Assembly: GCA_023440865.1 (NCBI GenBank)
Contig: JAEXRM010000195.1
Coordinates: 1 to 51,049, forward strand
From: Bacillota bacterium
GTDB taxonomy: Bacteria; Bacillota; Clostridia; DSM-8532
Reading direction: 5' to 3'
DNA length: 51,049 nt
The position numbers and the translations under genes were made by a program. Each line of letters begins with the position of its first letter. The first letter of the stretch is position 1. The notes below the pieces were generated by a model that made no database searches, was not told the DNA's origin, and was given only the letters and a program-made list of their open reading frames with translations. This document shows, piece by piece, positions 9,150 through 17,507 of this stretch.

Positions 9150-9178
9150 TTGACATTCCCTGACCTATTGGCTATCAT
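9150..9178 (+). promoter_or_regulatory. Sigma-A promoter of htpG
   Basis: TTGACA (9150-9155), a 17-nt spacer, TATCAT (9173-9178). Near-consensus. The CIRCE dyad ends six bases before the -35 box, where bound HrcA could block RNA polymerase. Confidence 0.85.
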
Positions 9179-9271
9179 CAAAAACGGACAGAAAAGCGAT
9201 CCCGACGACCGGCCGATCCATTCATGAAACGCATGTCGGCTGCGTACGACAGGGAAATCCGGAGGCAGACA

Positions 9272-11185
9272 ATGGCAATCGAAAAAGGCAGCATTTCCAT
9301 CCATACCGAGAACCTGCTCCCGATCATCAAGAAGTGGCTGTATTCGGAAAAGGACATCTTCCTGCGCGAAATCGTCTCGAACGCGTCCGACGCCATCACG
9401 AAGCGGCGCAAGCTTGGCGCGATGGGCGAGGAGACGCTGCCCGAGGGTTTTGCGGGCCGCATTGACGTGACCGTCAGCAAGCAGGCCGGCACCATCGTGG
9501 TTGCCGACAACGGATTGGGCATGACGGCCGACGAGGTGCGCTCCTACATCAACCAGGTCGCCTTCTCCGGCGCGCAGGACTTCCTCGAGAAGTACAAGGA
9601 CAAGACCGACGAGCAGCAGATCATCGGCCACTTCGGCCTGGGCTTCTATTCCTCGTTCATGGTGTCCACGCATGTGCGCATCGACACGCTGTCCTTCAAG
9701 ACCGGATCCGAGGCCGTGAGCTGGGAGAGCGACGGCGGTACCGAATACGAGATGGGCGCCTCCGAACGCGGCGAGGTCGGCACATCCATCACCATGTTCC
9801 TGGGGGAGGATTCCAAGGAGTTCCTCGACACATGGCGCGTGCGCGAGGTACTGAAGAAGTACTTCGCCTTCCTGCAGTACGAAATCTACATCCACGACGC
9901 CGACGAGAAGCCCATTTCAAAGAAGGAAGCCAAGAAGGCGGAAAAGGAAGGCGACGAGGAGGTGCTCGAGGAGGCAGCCCTCAAGCCCATCAACAACACG
10001 TCGCCGTTGTGGCTGAAGAATCCGCGCGAATGCACGGACGAGGAGTACAAGGCCTTCTACCGCGACGTGTTCATGGACTTCAACGATCCGCTGTTCTGGA
10101 TCCATGTGAACATGGACTACCCCTTCAACATGAAGGGCATCATCTACTTCCCGAAGCTCAAGCACGAGTTCGAGATGAGCGAGGGCAAGATCAAGCTGTA
10201 CTACAACCAGGTCTATGTCGCCGACAACATCAAGGAGGTCATCCCCGAGTTCCTGCTGCTGCTCAAGGGCACGCTCGACTGCCCGGACCTGCCGCTGAAC
10301 GTGTCGCGCAGCTTCCTGCAGAACGAGGGCTATGTCCACAAGATCTCCGGCCACATCACCAAGAAGGTGGCCGACAAGCTGCAGCTGCTGTACAAGAAGG
10401 ACCACGACGATTACGTGGGCTACTGGAAGGACATCCATCCCTTCGTCAAGTACGGTTGCATGCGCGAGGACAAGTTCCACGAGAAGGTCAAGGACATCGT
10501 GATCTACAAGACCACGGAAGGCCGTCACATCACCCTGCCCGAATACCTGGAGTCTGTCGAGGGCAAGCACAGGAACACGGTCTACTATGTCAATGACGAG
10601 AAGCAGCAGGCCCAGTACGTGCGCATGTTCAAGGAGCACGGCATGGAGGCCGTGGTGCTCGACACCATGATCGACAACCACTTCATCTCCTTCCTCGAGG
10701 AGAAGAACCATGATGTGAAGTTCCTGCGCATCGACGCCGACATCACCGACACCCTCAAGCATGAGGACGCGCCGGGTGAGGAGACGAAGAAGCTGCACAC
10801 GGAAAAACTCGAGAAGATCTTCCGCACCGCGGTCGGCAACGATGCGCTGAAGGTGAATGTCGAGGCACTCAAGAGCGAAGGGACCCCCGCCGTCATCCTG
10901 CTTTCCGAGCAATCGCGCCGGTTCCGCGAAATGAGCCGTTCCTTCGGCGGCGGCATGGACATGGCGTCCATGTTCCCCAACGAGGAAACGCTTGTCCTGA
11001 ACCTGCGCAATCCGCTCATCAAGCGGTTGATGGAACTTGACGGCGATTCGTCGCGCGAGGAGGACGTGAAGTTCGCCGCCCGCCACATCCACGACATCGC
11101 GATGATGGGCCACAAGCCGCTCGACGGACAGGCGATGTCCGAGTTCCTCGACAGAAGCAACCAGCTGCTGTCCCGCATGCTCTGA
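9272..11185 (+). CDS. htpG: Molecular chaperone HtpG (Hsp90)
   Basis: 637 residues, full length for bacterial Hsp90. Start at 9272 by GGAGG (9261-9265) six bases upstream. The N-terminal GHKL ATPase domain shows EIVSNASDA, VADNGLGM and GHFGLGFYSSFMV. The middle domain contains PLNVSRSFLQNE, and the C-terminal dimerization domain follows. An acidic/lysine-rich linker (SKKEAKKAEKEGDEE) lies near residue 215. It folds and remodels client proteins. Control by HrcA through CIRCE is strongly suggested. It is followed by a terminator, so it is a single-gene unit. Confidence 0.97.
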   Translation: MAIEKGSISIHTENLLPIIKKWLYSEKDIFLREIVSNASDAITKRRKLGAMGEETLPEGFAGRIDVTVSKQAGTIVVADNGLGMTADEVRSYINQVAFSGAQDFLEKYKDKTDEQQIIGHFGLGFYSSFMVSTHVRIDTLSFKTGSEAVSWESDGGTEYEMGASERGEVGTSITMFLGEDSKEFLDTWRVREVLKKYFAFLQYEIYIHDADEKPISKKEAKKAEKEGDEEVLEEAALKPINNTSPLWLKNPRECTDEEYKAFYRDVFMDFNDPLFWIHVNMDYPFNMKGIIYFPKLKHEFEMSEGKIKLYYNQVYVADNIKEVIPEFLLLLKGTLDCPDLPLNVSRSFLQNEGYVHKISGHITKKVADKLQLLYKKDHDDYVGYWKDIHPFVKYGCMREDKFHEKVKDIVIYKTTEGRHITLPEYLESVEGKHRNTVYYVNDEKQQAQYVRMFKEHGMEAVVLDTMIDNHFISFLEEKNHDVKFLRIDADITDTLKHEDAPGEETKKLHTEKLEKIFRTAVGNDALKVNVEALKSEGTPAVILLSEQSRRFREMSRSFGGGMDMASMFPNEETLVLNLRNPLIKRLMELDGDSSREEDVKFAARHIHDIAMMGHKPLDGQAMSEFLDRSNQLLSRML

Positions 11186-11501
11186 GGCGAGCCCGTTCGT
11201 GCGCCGGCGAGTCCGCGCGTTCCCTGCGGAATCCGCATGCGTCATGGCGGATCCGTGCGCTCGGCGCGGACCGTTCCCTCATGCCACCGGTCTGTTCCGC
11301 CGTCGCCGTCGTAACGATGGAAACGGGCATCATGACAGTCGTTCGAAAAAGCACCGGATATCCGGTGCTTTTTCCATGTGATTCCCGATGACACGGGGTG
11401 GGTAACATACCGATATGGCAGGCGCAAGTCGCAACGACGCGATGCGAGTCATCCTTCCGGATGAGCCCGGCGTGCGGCGGCGGACAAGACGGGGGACAAG
11501 C
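11186..11501. other. Intergenic stretch between htpG and the HD-GYP gene
   Basis: 316 bases. It holds the htpG terminator (11346-11373). A weak possible promoter lies near 11380-11410 (TTCCCG, 16 nt, TAACAT). Nothing else is recognisable in 11186-11345. Confidence 0.5.
11346..11373 (+). terminator. Rho-independent terminator after htpG
   Basis: A perfect inverted repeat: AAAAAGCACCGGA and its complement, ending in CTTTTT. The flanking A and T runs make it usable from both strands. Confidence 0.85.
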
Positions 11502-12989
11502 ATGACGGAAGACGTCAAGGTCTGGAATGTCCTGATCGTGGATGACGAGCCAGACATGCTGGCCGTGACGCGCATGGTGCTCGACGACTTCGAGTTCCTC
11601 GGACGCCGCGTCGTCGTCCATGAGGCGCAAAACGCGGCCGCGTGCAAGCGCAAGCTCGATGAGATCCCCGATATCGCGGTCGCGCTGCTCGATGTGGTGA
11701 TGGAGGAGGAGGACACCGGATTCAAGCTCATCCGTCACATCCGCGAGGAACGCAGAAACACCATCATCCGGCTCATCATCCGCACGGGCCAGCCAGGCAA
11801 GGCGCCCCTGATGGAGGCGGTCAGCCGGTACGACATCAACGACTACAAGGAGAAAACGGAGCTTTCGATCGAGAAGCTGCGTGTCACGTTGATGACCGCG
11901 CTCCGCTCCTGGCAACAGATGAGGGAAATCGAGCAGAACCGGCTCGCCCTGCATCATTTCGTGGAAAAGAACCCCATGCTCTTCCGGACCCATACCCTCA
12001 AGCAGTTCGCGGGTACGGTGCTCGAACAGCTCAAGCCGCTCCTGGCGTTATGGAATCCGGAGGGCTGCAACGACATGCTGTTTGCCATGAGCACCGACAA
12101 CATCGCCCTCGAGGTGCAGGACGGCACGGGTGTCTTCGCCCTGCGTCACGGGCTCCCGCCCGAACTGCCCGAGCCGTTTCTCCAGGAGATCCTGCATACG
12201 GATCGCATCCGGTTCCATGATGACGGCATCACGATCCAGGTCGGATCGACGATGGGCATCAACGGGTATCTGCATCTGCGCGGGCAGCCCATGGTGAACG
12301 AATGGATTTCGAAGCTCATCCAGGTGTTCATCGCCAGCGTGTCGGCTGCTTTCGACAACCTGCTGCTGCGCCGTGAGAACGAAGCGACCCAGCGCGAGCT
12401 CATCCTCAATCTGGGTGAACTGCTCGAGGCCCGGTCCGGGGAGACGGTCTTCCACGTCCACCGTGTCGCAGCCATCGCCCGGCTGCTGGCACAGCACTCG
12501 GGCGTTGACGCGCGCGACCGCGAGCTCATCGGCATGGCCGCCGCGTTCCATGACATCGGCAAGATCGTGGTGCCCGAGTTCATCCTCAACAAGCGAGGTG
12601 CGCTCACGCGCGACGAGCTCGTCATCATGCGAGAACATGCGCTCACCGGAAAGGCAATCCTTTCCAAGTCGAACCTGCCGCTGTTCCGGATTGCCGCCAT
12701 CATGGCGGCCCAGCATCATGAGCGCTATGACGGCACCGGCTACCCGGAAGGCCTCAAGGGCAAGGAAATCCACCGCTACGGACGCATTCTCGCATTGGCC
12801 GACGTGTACGACGCGCTCGGGCACGACCGTGTCTACAAGCAGGCCTGGCCGGAGGAGGACGTCAAGGCGTACATCGACAGCCAGCGGGGCAAGCATTTCG
12901 ATCCGGAGCTGGTCGATTTGTTCTTTTCGCTCTATGACAGGATCCAGGAGATCAACAGGCGCGATTGGAGCCAGGAGAGCCTGTTCTAG
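11502..12989 (+). CDS. Response regulator with DUF3369 and HD-GYP domains
   Basis: 495 residues from ATG 11502 (GGGGGA upstream). Residues 6-130 are a receiver domain with VDDEPD and phospho-acceptor D64 in LLDVVM. Residues about 145-310 match DUF3369. Residues 320-490 are HD-GYP, with HVHRVAAIARLLAQ, H350-D351 in HDIGK, and HHERYDGTGYPEGLKG. HD-GYP domains cleave cyclic di-GMP, so the likely role is phosphorylation-controlled second-messenger breakdown. No histidine kinase gene is adjacent. The receiver-DUF3369-HD-GYP arrangement is best known from Proteobacteria. Confidence 0.9.
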   Translation: MTEDVKVWNVLIVDDEPDMLAVTRMVLDDFEFLGRRVVVHEAQNAAACKRKLDEIPDIAVALLDVVMEEEDTGFKLIRHIREERRNTIIRLIIRTGQPGKAPLMEAVSRYDINDYKEKTELSIEKLRVTLMTALRSWQQMREIEQNRLALHHFVEKNPMLFRTHTLKQFAGTVLEQLKPLLALWNPEGCNDMLFAMSTDNIALEVQDGTGVFALRHGLPPELPEPFLQEILHTDRIRFHDDGITIQVGSTMGINGYLHLRGQPMVNEWISKLIQVFIASVSAAFDNLLLRRENEATQRELILNLGELLEARSGETVFHVHRVAAIARLLAQHSGVDARDRELIGMAAAFHDIGKIVVPEFILNKRGALTRDELVIMREHALTGKAILSKSNLPLFRIAAIMAAQHHERYDGTGYPEGLKGKEIHRYGRILALADVYDALGHDRVYKQAWPEEDVKAYIDSQRGKHFDPELVDLFFSLYDRIQEINRRDWSQESLF

Positions 12990-12999
12990 GCCCCGCACA

Positions 13000-14073
13000 T
13001 CACTCGTAGTACAGTCGGAATTCCAGGTCGGACGCGTGGTTGCCGAATCCGCGCCCATACAGTGTCGCGCCGCCGACATGCGCCGTGGCATCCGGAACCG
13101 CAATGCGGAAGGTCCAGTCCCGTCGCAGCAGGTCGAGATCCGACAACCGTACCGGCAAGGGCTGCCCGTCGATCCAGGCGCCATCGGCCGTGATGCGGAT
13201 GATCTTGAGCATGCCGTACTGACCCACGTCCGACGACCACCAGGATGGCGTGTACCGCCCCCGACGGTCCGCAAAGTCGCCCGGGCAGGTCCAGAATCCC
13301 AATGAATGCCCATTGAGCGCGAAATGGATGTCCGAAGGCCAGTCGCTGTTGACACCGGGAGCCTCCGAGCCGATTTCCATCGTGATCTCCAGCGCGATCG
13401 GACGTTGGTTCCGCGTCAGAAAGTTGGGGACGCGGTACTCCACGTACCCCTTGGCGAACCACAGGATGCCGGCATTCACCCGTTCCGGCGACAGGAAGAA
13501 GCGGGGATCGTCGAAATAGCCGATGACATGACCGGTCGTGGCAAGACCGCAAGTCGGTTCTATGCGACAGTCCGTGAACTGTCCGATGGGTACGGATACA
13601 TGGTGGACCTTTCCCGTCGCTTCGCATCCTCCGGGGAAAACCAGCTCGACGGTATCCTTCGCCAGAAAGCATCGCCGCTGGACGACGCCTTTCCAGGATG
13701 TCTTTTCGGTTCGGATGATGCCACCGGCCTCGAGCTTGTTCACGTGCTGCACCACGATGGCACTCGACAGCCCGAGGCGCTCGGCGAGCATCTTGACATT
13801 CCATGGGCCCTCGGCCAGCAGCCGGATCATGGCGATGCGCGTGGTGCTCGCCAGGGCATCGAGCAGCGGAAACGCGGCATCATCCACCTCGAGGACCGGA
13901 TTCCGGTTGGCGGCATGGGCGGACGGTGTTTTGGCGGCATGGGCGGACGGTGCTTTGGCGGCTCGGGCGGACGGTGCTTTGGCGGCACGGGCGGATGGCG
14001 TCCCGCCGGCGAGGGCGGGTGGTGCGCCATGGGTGTCGTGGCCCTGTGAAGCCGGCTGGTCGGCTGATCTCAT
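13000..14073 (-). CDS. ArsR-like transcriptional regulator beside arabinofuranosidase
   Basis: 357 residues. Start supported by GAAAGGGA six bases upstream. Residues about 18-55 are an octapeptide repeat (like ARAAKAPS) encoded by a 24-bp tandem array. Residues 63-135 form a winged helix-turn-helix: LDALASTTRIAMIRLLAEGPWNVKMLAERLGLSSAIVVQHVNKLEAGGII. The remaining 220 residues are beta-rich and tryptophan-rich, a likely ligand-sensing domain. It is divergent from the GH51 gene and so probably controls it, perhaps in response to arabinose-containing sugars. The sensing role is inferred from position. Confidence 0.7.
   Translation of the reverse strand: MRSADQPASQGHDTHGAPPALAGGTPSARAAKAPSARAAKAPSAHAAKTPSAHAANRNPVLEVDDAAFPLLDALASTTRIAMIRLLAEGPWNVKMLAERLGLSSAIVVQHVNKLEAGGIIRTEKTSWKGVVQRRCFLAKDTVELVFPGGCEATGKVHHVSVPIGQFTDCRIEPTCGLATTGHVIGYFDDPRFFLSPERVNAGILWFAKGYVEYRVPNFLTRNQRPIALEITMEIGSEAPGVNSDWPSDIHFALNGHSLGFWTCPGDFADRRGRYTPSWWSSDVGQYGMLKIIRITADGAWIDGQPLPVRLSDLDLLRRDWTFRIAVPDATAHVGGATLYGRGFGNHASDLEFRLYYE
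13909..14004 (-). repeat. 24-bp in-frame tandem repeat, 3-4 copies
   Basis: Units at 13909, 13933, 13957 and a degenerate one at 13981, all built on GGCGGCATGGGCGGACGGTG. They encode the alanine/lysine/proline octapeptides near the start of the ArsR-like protein. Confidence 0.85.
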
Positions 14074-14110
14074 GGTTGTTCCCTTTCGTGTCAGACATCA
14101 TATTAACCTA

Positions 14111-14139
14111 ATCGTAAATCTGCAGACCTTTTTTGTCAA
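14111..14139 (-). promoter_or_regulatory. Sigma-A promoter of the ArsR-like gene
   Basis: On the minus strand: TTGACA (14139-14134), a 17-nt spacer, TACGAT (14116-14111). A strong match, 38 bases before the start codon. Confidence 0.75.
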
Positions 14140-14179
14140 ACCATACAAGGGGATCACTTCGGTTTCGTTCTCTTGTCCC

Positions 14180-14209
14180 TTTACAAATCTTCACGATCGG
14201 TATTATCAT
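14180..14209 (+). promoter_or_regulatory. Likely promoter of the GH51 gene
   Basis: TTTACA (14180-14185), an 18-nt spacer, TATCAT (14204-14209). It is divergent from the regulator promoter, with about 40 bases between the two -35 boxes that could hold the shared operator. Confidence 0.55.
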
Positions 14210-14271
14210 TGCTACAGCCGGCAACGTTCAGCGGATGAATGAAAAAGTGAATGCCGGATGTGGAGGATCTC

Positions 14272-15774
14272 ATGAAAAAAGCCAGACTCATCGTGGAGAC
14301 GGACTTTTCGCTCGCCGGCGTGGATCCAAGGCTGTACGGCTCCTTCATCGAACATCTCGGACGCGCGGTATACGAGGGCATCTACGAACCGGGTCATCCG
14401 CAGGCGGACGACAAGGGGTACCGCAAGGATGTGCTTGAACTCGTCAGGAACATCGATGTGCCGATCGTGCGTTACCCGGGCGGCAACTTCGTCTCCGGAT
14501 ACAACTGGGAGGACGGCGTGGGTCCCGTCGCGCAGCGGCCCAAGCGCATGGAACTCGCCTGGCGCTCCATCGAGGACAACACCTTCGGCACCAACGAGTT
14601 CATGGACTGGTGCAAGCGAGCCAACACGGCGCCGATGATGGCGGTGAACCTGGGGACGCGCGGTCCGGAGGATGCGCGCCGTCTGGTCGAGTACTGCAAC
14701 CATCCGGGTGGGACGGAGCTCTCCGACCTGCGCGTGAAGCACGGTTGGAAGGATCCGCACAATGTCAGGCTGTGGTGTCTTGGCAACGAGATGGACGGAC
14801 CCTGGCAGATCGGCCACAAGAACGCGCAGGAATACGCCCGCACGGCGCACGAGACCGCCAAGGTCATGAAGTGGGTGGATCCCACCATCGAACTCGTCGC
14901 CTGCGGCAGCTCCAACAGCAGCATGCGCACCTTCGGCGACTATGAGATGGCCGTGCTCGACGAATGCTACGACAGCATCGACTACATCTCGCTCCACACC
15001 TACTACGGCAACCAGAACAACGACACGGCCAACTTCCTGGCCCGTTCCATGGACATGGACGCCTTCATCAAGACCATCACGTCCATGTGTGACGCCATCG
15101 GCGGCAAGAAGCACGCGAAGAAGAAGATCTTTCTTTCCTTTGACGAATGGAACGTCTGGTTCCATTCCCACAACCAGGATCAGGAGCTGCCTTCCTGGAT
15201 GAAGGCCCCGCCGATGCTCGAGGACGTCTACACCCACGAGGACGCCGTACTGGTGGGCCTGATGCTCATCACGCTGCTCAAGAACGCCGATCGCGTGAAG
15301 ATCGCGTGCCTTGCCCAGCTGGTCAACGTCATCGCGCCGATCATGACCGAAAAAGGCGGCGCTGCCTGGGTCCAGACCATCTACTGGCCATACATGCAGG
15401 CTTCCCGGTTTGGCCGTGGCACGGTCATGCAGGGCATCCTGCGCGCGCCGAAGCACGACACGAAGGACTTTTCCGATGTGCCGGTCGTCGACGCCGTCGT
15501 GGTGCGTCATGACGAAACGGGGGAGGCGACGGTGTTCGTCGCCAACCGCGATCTGACTGAGTCGGTGCTGTTCGAGACGGAGCTGCGCGGTTTCGGACCC
15601 ATGCGGGTTGTCGAGCATTCCGTGTTGGCACACGAGGATCCCAAGGCCGTCAACACGAAGGAAAACCCGCACAATGTCGAACCGGCACCCGGCAATGCCG
15701 TATTTGCCGACGGTCTGGTGCAGGCGACCCTGCAGAAGTGCTCCTGGAACATGATCCGTCTGGCGAAGGCTTGA
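14272..15774 (+). CDS. Alpha-L-arabinofuranosidase, family GH51
   Basis: 500 residues, typical for bacterial GH51. Start at 14272 by GGAGG five bases upstream. The TIM barrel shows GSFIEHLGRAVYEGIYEP, VRYPGGNFVSGYNWEDGVGP, acid/base E173 in CLGNEMDG and nucleophile E292 in FDEWNVW. A C-terminal beta domain follows. It removes terminal arabinofuranosyl groups from arabinoxylan or arabinan fragments. There is no signal peptide, so it acts inside the cell on imported oligosaccharides. No sugar transporter is nearby. Probably controlled by the divergent ArsR-like gene. Confidence 0.95.
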   Translation: MKKARLIVETDFSLAGVDPRLYGSFIEHLGRAVYEGIYEPGHPQADDKGYRKDVLELVRNIDVPIVRYPGGNFVSGYNWEDGVGPVAQRPKRMELAWRSIEDNTFGTNEFMDWCKRANTAPMMAVNLGTRGPEDARRLVEYCNHPGGTELSDLRVKHGWKDPHNVRLWCLGNEMDGPWQIGHKNAQEYARTAHETAKVMKWVDPTIELVACGSSNSSMRTFGDYEMAVLDECYDSIDYISLHTYYGNQNNDTANFLARSMDMDAFIKTITSMCDAIGGKKHAKKKIFLSFDEWNVWFHSHNQDQELPSWMKAPPMLEDVYTHEDAVLVGLMLITLLKNADRVKIACLAQLVNVIAPIMTEKGGAAWVQTIYWPYMQASRFGRGTVMQGILRAPKHDTKDFSDVPVVDAVVVRHDETGEATVFVANRDLTESVLFETELRGFGPMRVVEHSVLAHEDPKAVNTKENPHNVEPAPGNAVFADGLVQATLQKCSWNMIRLAKA

Positions 15775-15786
15775 GCCGGCACCTCA

Positions 15787-15925
15787 GGATGCACCTGGAA
15801 GGGTCATGAAGCAAACGGTTGCGGGCGGAAGCGTCATGAAGCAACCGGATGCACCTGGAAGGGTCATGAAGCGAACGGTTGCGCCGGAAGCGTCATGAAG
15901 CAAGCGGCTGCGGGCGGATGAACGC
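15787..15925 (+). repeat. 30/60-bp tandem array after the GH51 gene
   Basis: Two 60-bp units start at 15787 and 15847. Each splits into two 30-bp half-units built on GTCATGAAGCAAACGG or a variant, giving about four half-units. Confidence 0.8.
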
Positions 15926-15963
15926 GGAAGCATGCAGCTGTGATCGGTGTCATGCGGATGTAG

Positions 15964-16012
15964 AAAGGGACAGTTGCCTCCGTCAGGCTCGACGGCAGGA
16001 ACTGTCCCTTTT
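15964..16012. terminator. Long stem-loop terminator, probably bidirectional
   Basis: AAAGGGACAGTT pairs with AACTGTCCCTTT, with an inner CCGTC/GACGG stem, followed by T-rich sequence. It lies between the 3' ends of the GH51 and DUF2087 transcripts. Confidence 0.8.
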
Positions 16013-16032
16013 CCGTTTACCGCTTCCTCCGT

Positions 16033-16863
16033 TCAGGTCTTGCGCCAGTAAGCGGAGCAATCCCGTTCGCGGTCCATGAAACCGTATTCGATGAGGTAAC
16101 GGCGCAGCGTCGCATGATCGGCGTGCGCGGTCTTGAGTATTTCAGTCACCTGCTTTTCCGTGTATCGCACCCCCGGCTCGAAACGCTTCGTCAAATGGGT
16201 CAGGATGGCCATCTTGCGCTTTTCCCTGGCCGGAAACTCCGTGAGGCGGCCAGCTGGTCCATCCGGGAAGTATTTGGCCAGAATCTCGTCATATTCCCGC
16301 TGCGTCAGCGCATACCGTTCATCAACCTGCACGGCGTTCCGGCTGACCGCCATCAGCTCCTCGGTGGGTTTGCGGCGGGGCGCTTCGTTGCCGGTGACCG
16401 TCATGATGGCCAGAAAGACGCGGGCCTGCCGTTCGCGCTCGCGCATCTGGAACCGGTGGTTGCGCACCGTGGAGGCGGTGATGCCCATGCGTTCCGCAAT
16501 CGCCTTGTCATCGAGTCCCGCACGCATGCATGCGAGCAGCAGCTTCTGGGTGTCGGATAGTCCCGTGAGCCGCTTGTTCAGCCCGGTCAGCCAGGCGGCG
16601 ACGGAACCGTGGACACGCGCAACGTGCTCGCAGGCCGCGCGCTCCCCGTGATAGAGCCGTCCACCGATCTCGTGGACGCAACCCTCCTCAAACCTGGCAT
16701 GACAGATCAGGCAGGTGTGGGCTCCCGTTCGTATGTCGGAGCGGATCCCAGCGGCCAGCTCGTCCGGACTGGCGGAGAAGAACAGGTCATCCGCGCGTTC
16801 CGTGACATCCTGCTCGCGGTCGGCGGGCATGGGGGCCTGACCCCGATTCGTTTCATCATGCAT
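16033..16863 (-). CDS. DUF2087 protein with helix-turn-helix and CxxC region
   Basis: 276 residues. Residues 45-80 hold TCLICHARFEEGCVH, a possible metal-binding CxxC knuckle. Residues about 95-140 form a LuxR-like helix-turn-helix (LSDTQKLLLACMRAGLDDKAIAERMGITASTVRNH). Residues 195-275 are DUF2087 (RYTEKQVTEILKTAHADHATLRRYLIEYGFMDRERDCSAYW). DUF2087 proteins are usually annotated as transcriptional regulators; the ligand is unknown. The start overlaps the stop of the upstream DUF2087 gene, so the two form one operon. Confidence 0.75.
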   Translation of the reverse strand: MHDETNRGQAPMPADREQDVTERADDLFFSASPDELAAGIRSDIRTGAHTCLICHARFEEGCVHEIGGRLYHGERAACEHVARVHGSVAAWLTGLNKRLTGLSDTQKLLLACMRAGLDDKAIAERMGITASTVRNHRFQMRERERQARVFLAIMTVTGNEAPRRKPTEELMAVSRNAVQVDERYALTQREYDEILAKYFPDGPAGRLTEFPAREKRKMAILTHLTKRFEPGVRYTEKQVTEILKTAHADHATLRRYLIEYGFMDRERDCSAYWRKT

Positions 16864-17158
16864 GCGTGTCTTCTCCTTCCCGTGTCCAGGCAGGCCATGC
16901 CTCCGGCAGCCAGTAGGCGGATCCGTTCCGTTCCCGGTCGATCAGATGGTGGTTGTACAGCTCGCGGCGGAGCAGGCACCGGTCGCCGAAGGCGTGTGCG
17001 GCGTCGAGGATGTCGTTCACCTCGGACTCGGTGTACCGGCGGTCCGCCTCAAACCGGCCGGCGAGCAGCAGCAGGGCCGCCAGGCGGTCCTTTCGCTTCG
17101 AGGGAAACTGCTTCAGTCGGCCTTCGGCATCGAGAAAACGGGCTGGCAATGCTTCCAT
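16856..17158 (-). CDS. Small DUF2087 protein
   Basis: 100 residues, from ATG at 17158 with AAGGAGG seven bases upstream. The whole protein is a single DUF2087 module: FLDAEGRLKQFPSKRKDRL, RYTESEVNDILDAAHAFGD, LLRRELYNHHLIDRERNGSAYW. It looks like a stand-alone copy of the C-terminal domain of its downstream partner. Their overlap suggests they are made together and may interact. The function is unknown. Confidence 0.75.
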   Translation of the reverse strand: MEALPARFLDAEGRLKQFPSKRKDRLAALLLLAGRFEADRRYTESEVNDILDAAHAFGDRCLLRRELYNHHLIDRERNGSAYWLPEAWPAWTREGEDTHA

Positions 17159-17181
17159 GGCAACCTCCTTGTCATGGGAAC

Positions 17182-17210
17182 AGTGTAGCACCCGGTGCCG
17201 AATCGATCAA
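17182..17210 (-). promoter_or_regulatory. Promoter of the DUF2087 operon
   Basis: Minus strand: TTGATC (17210-17205), a 17-nt spacer, TACACT (17187-17182). It lies 24 bases before the start codon. Confidence 0.65.
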
Positions 17211-17215
17211 TGTAT

Positions 17216-17235
17216 TGTTTGAATATATACAAACA
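17216..17235. promoter_or_regulatory. Possible operator, inverted repeat
   Basis: TGTTTG, eight A/T bases, CAAACA, in a local AT-rich patch just upstream of the DUF2087 promoter. It could be an autoregulatory site. Confidence 0.4.
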
Positions 17236-17253
17236 TAAAATTATATAGTTTAT

Positions 17254-17329
17254 GAATAAGTGGATTTGCAGCTGCAGGCGGGGGTCGATGGGAATGAGTG
17301 GATTTGCAGCTGCAGGCGGGGATCGCTGG
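17254..17329. repeat. 38-bp tandem duplication
   Basis: Copies at 17254-17291 and 17292-17329 share GTGGATTTGCAGCTGCAGGC. A partial third copy may follow. Confidence 0.85.
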
Positions 17330-17355
17330 GAAAGGGTGGAACCGGGAGTTGCCGC

Positions 17356-17384
17356 TTGAGGGAAAGCGTCGAATCCAGTAGAAT
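17356..17384 (+). promoter_or_regulatory. Promoter of queA
   Basis: TTGAGG (17356-17361), a 17-nt spacer, TAGAAT (17379-17384). The leader before queA is about 120 nt. Confidence 0.65.
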
Positions 17385-17507
17385 ACCTTCTGTATGGTTC
17401 GATTGCTCTGGCCGCGGGGCAAGCGGGATGCGCCGACAGGACCGGCCGCAGGGCGGTGCAGGCGCCGCATGTGCCGACGGCCGGGCGTTTGATGGGAAGA
17501 GGATTTG

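Larger units (their letters stand above)
17159..17507. other. Divergent control region between the DUF2087 operon and queA
   Basis: 349 bases. Contains the DUF2087 promoter (17182-17210), an AT-rich inverted repeat (17216-17235), a 38-bp tandem repeat (17254-17329) and the queA promoter (17356-17384). The last 120 bases before queA show nothing further. Confidence 0.7.

Noticed and set aside
15806..15898. A 30-codon open frame in the repeat after the GH51 gene
   Set aside because: It is made entirely of the 30-bp repeat and has no ribosome-binding site.
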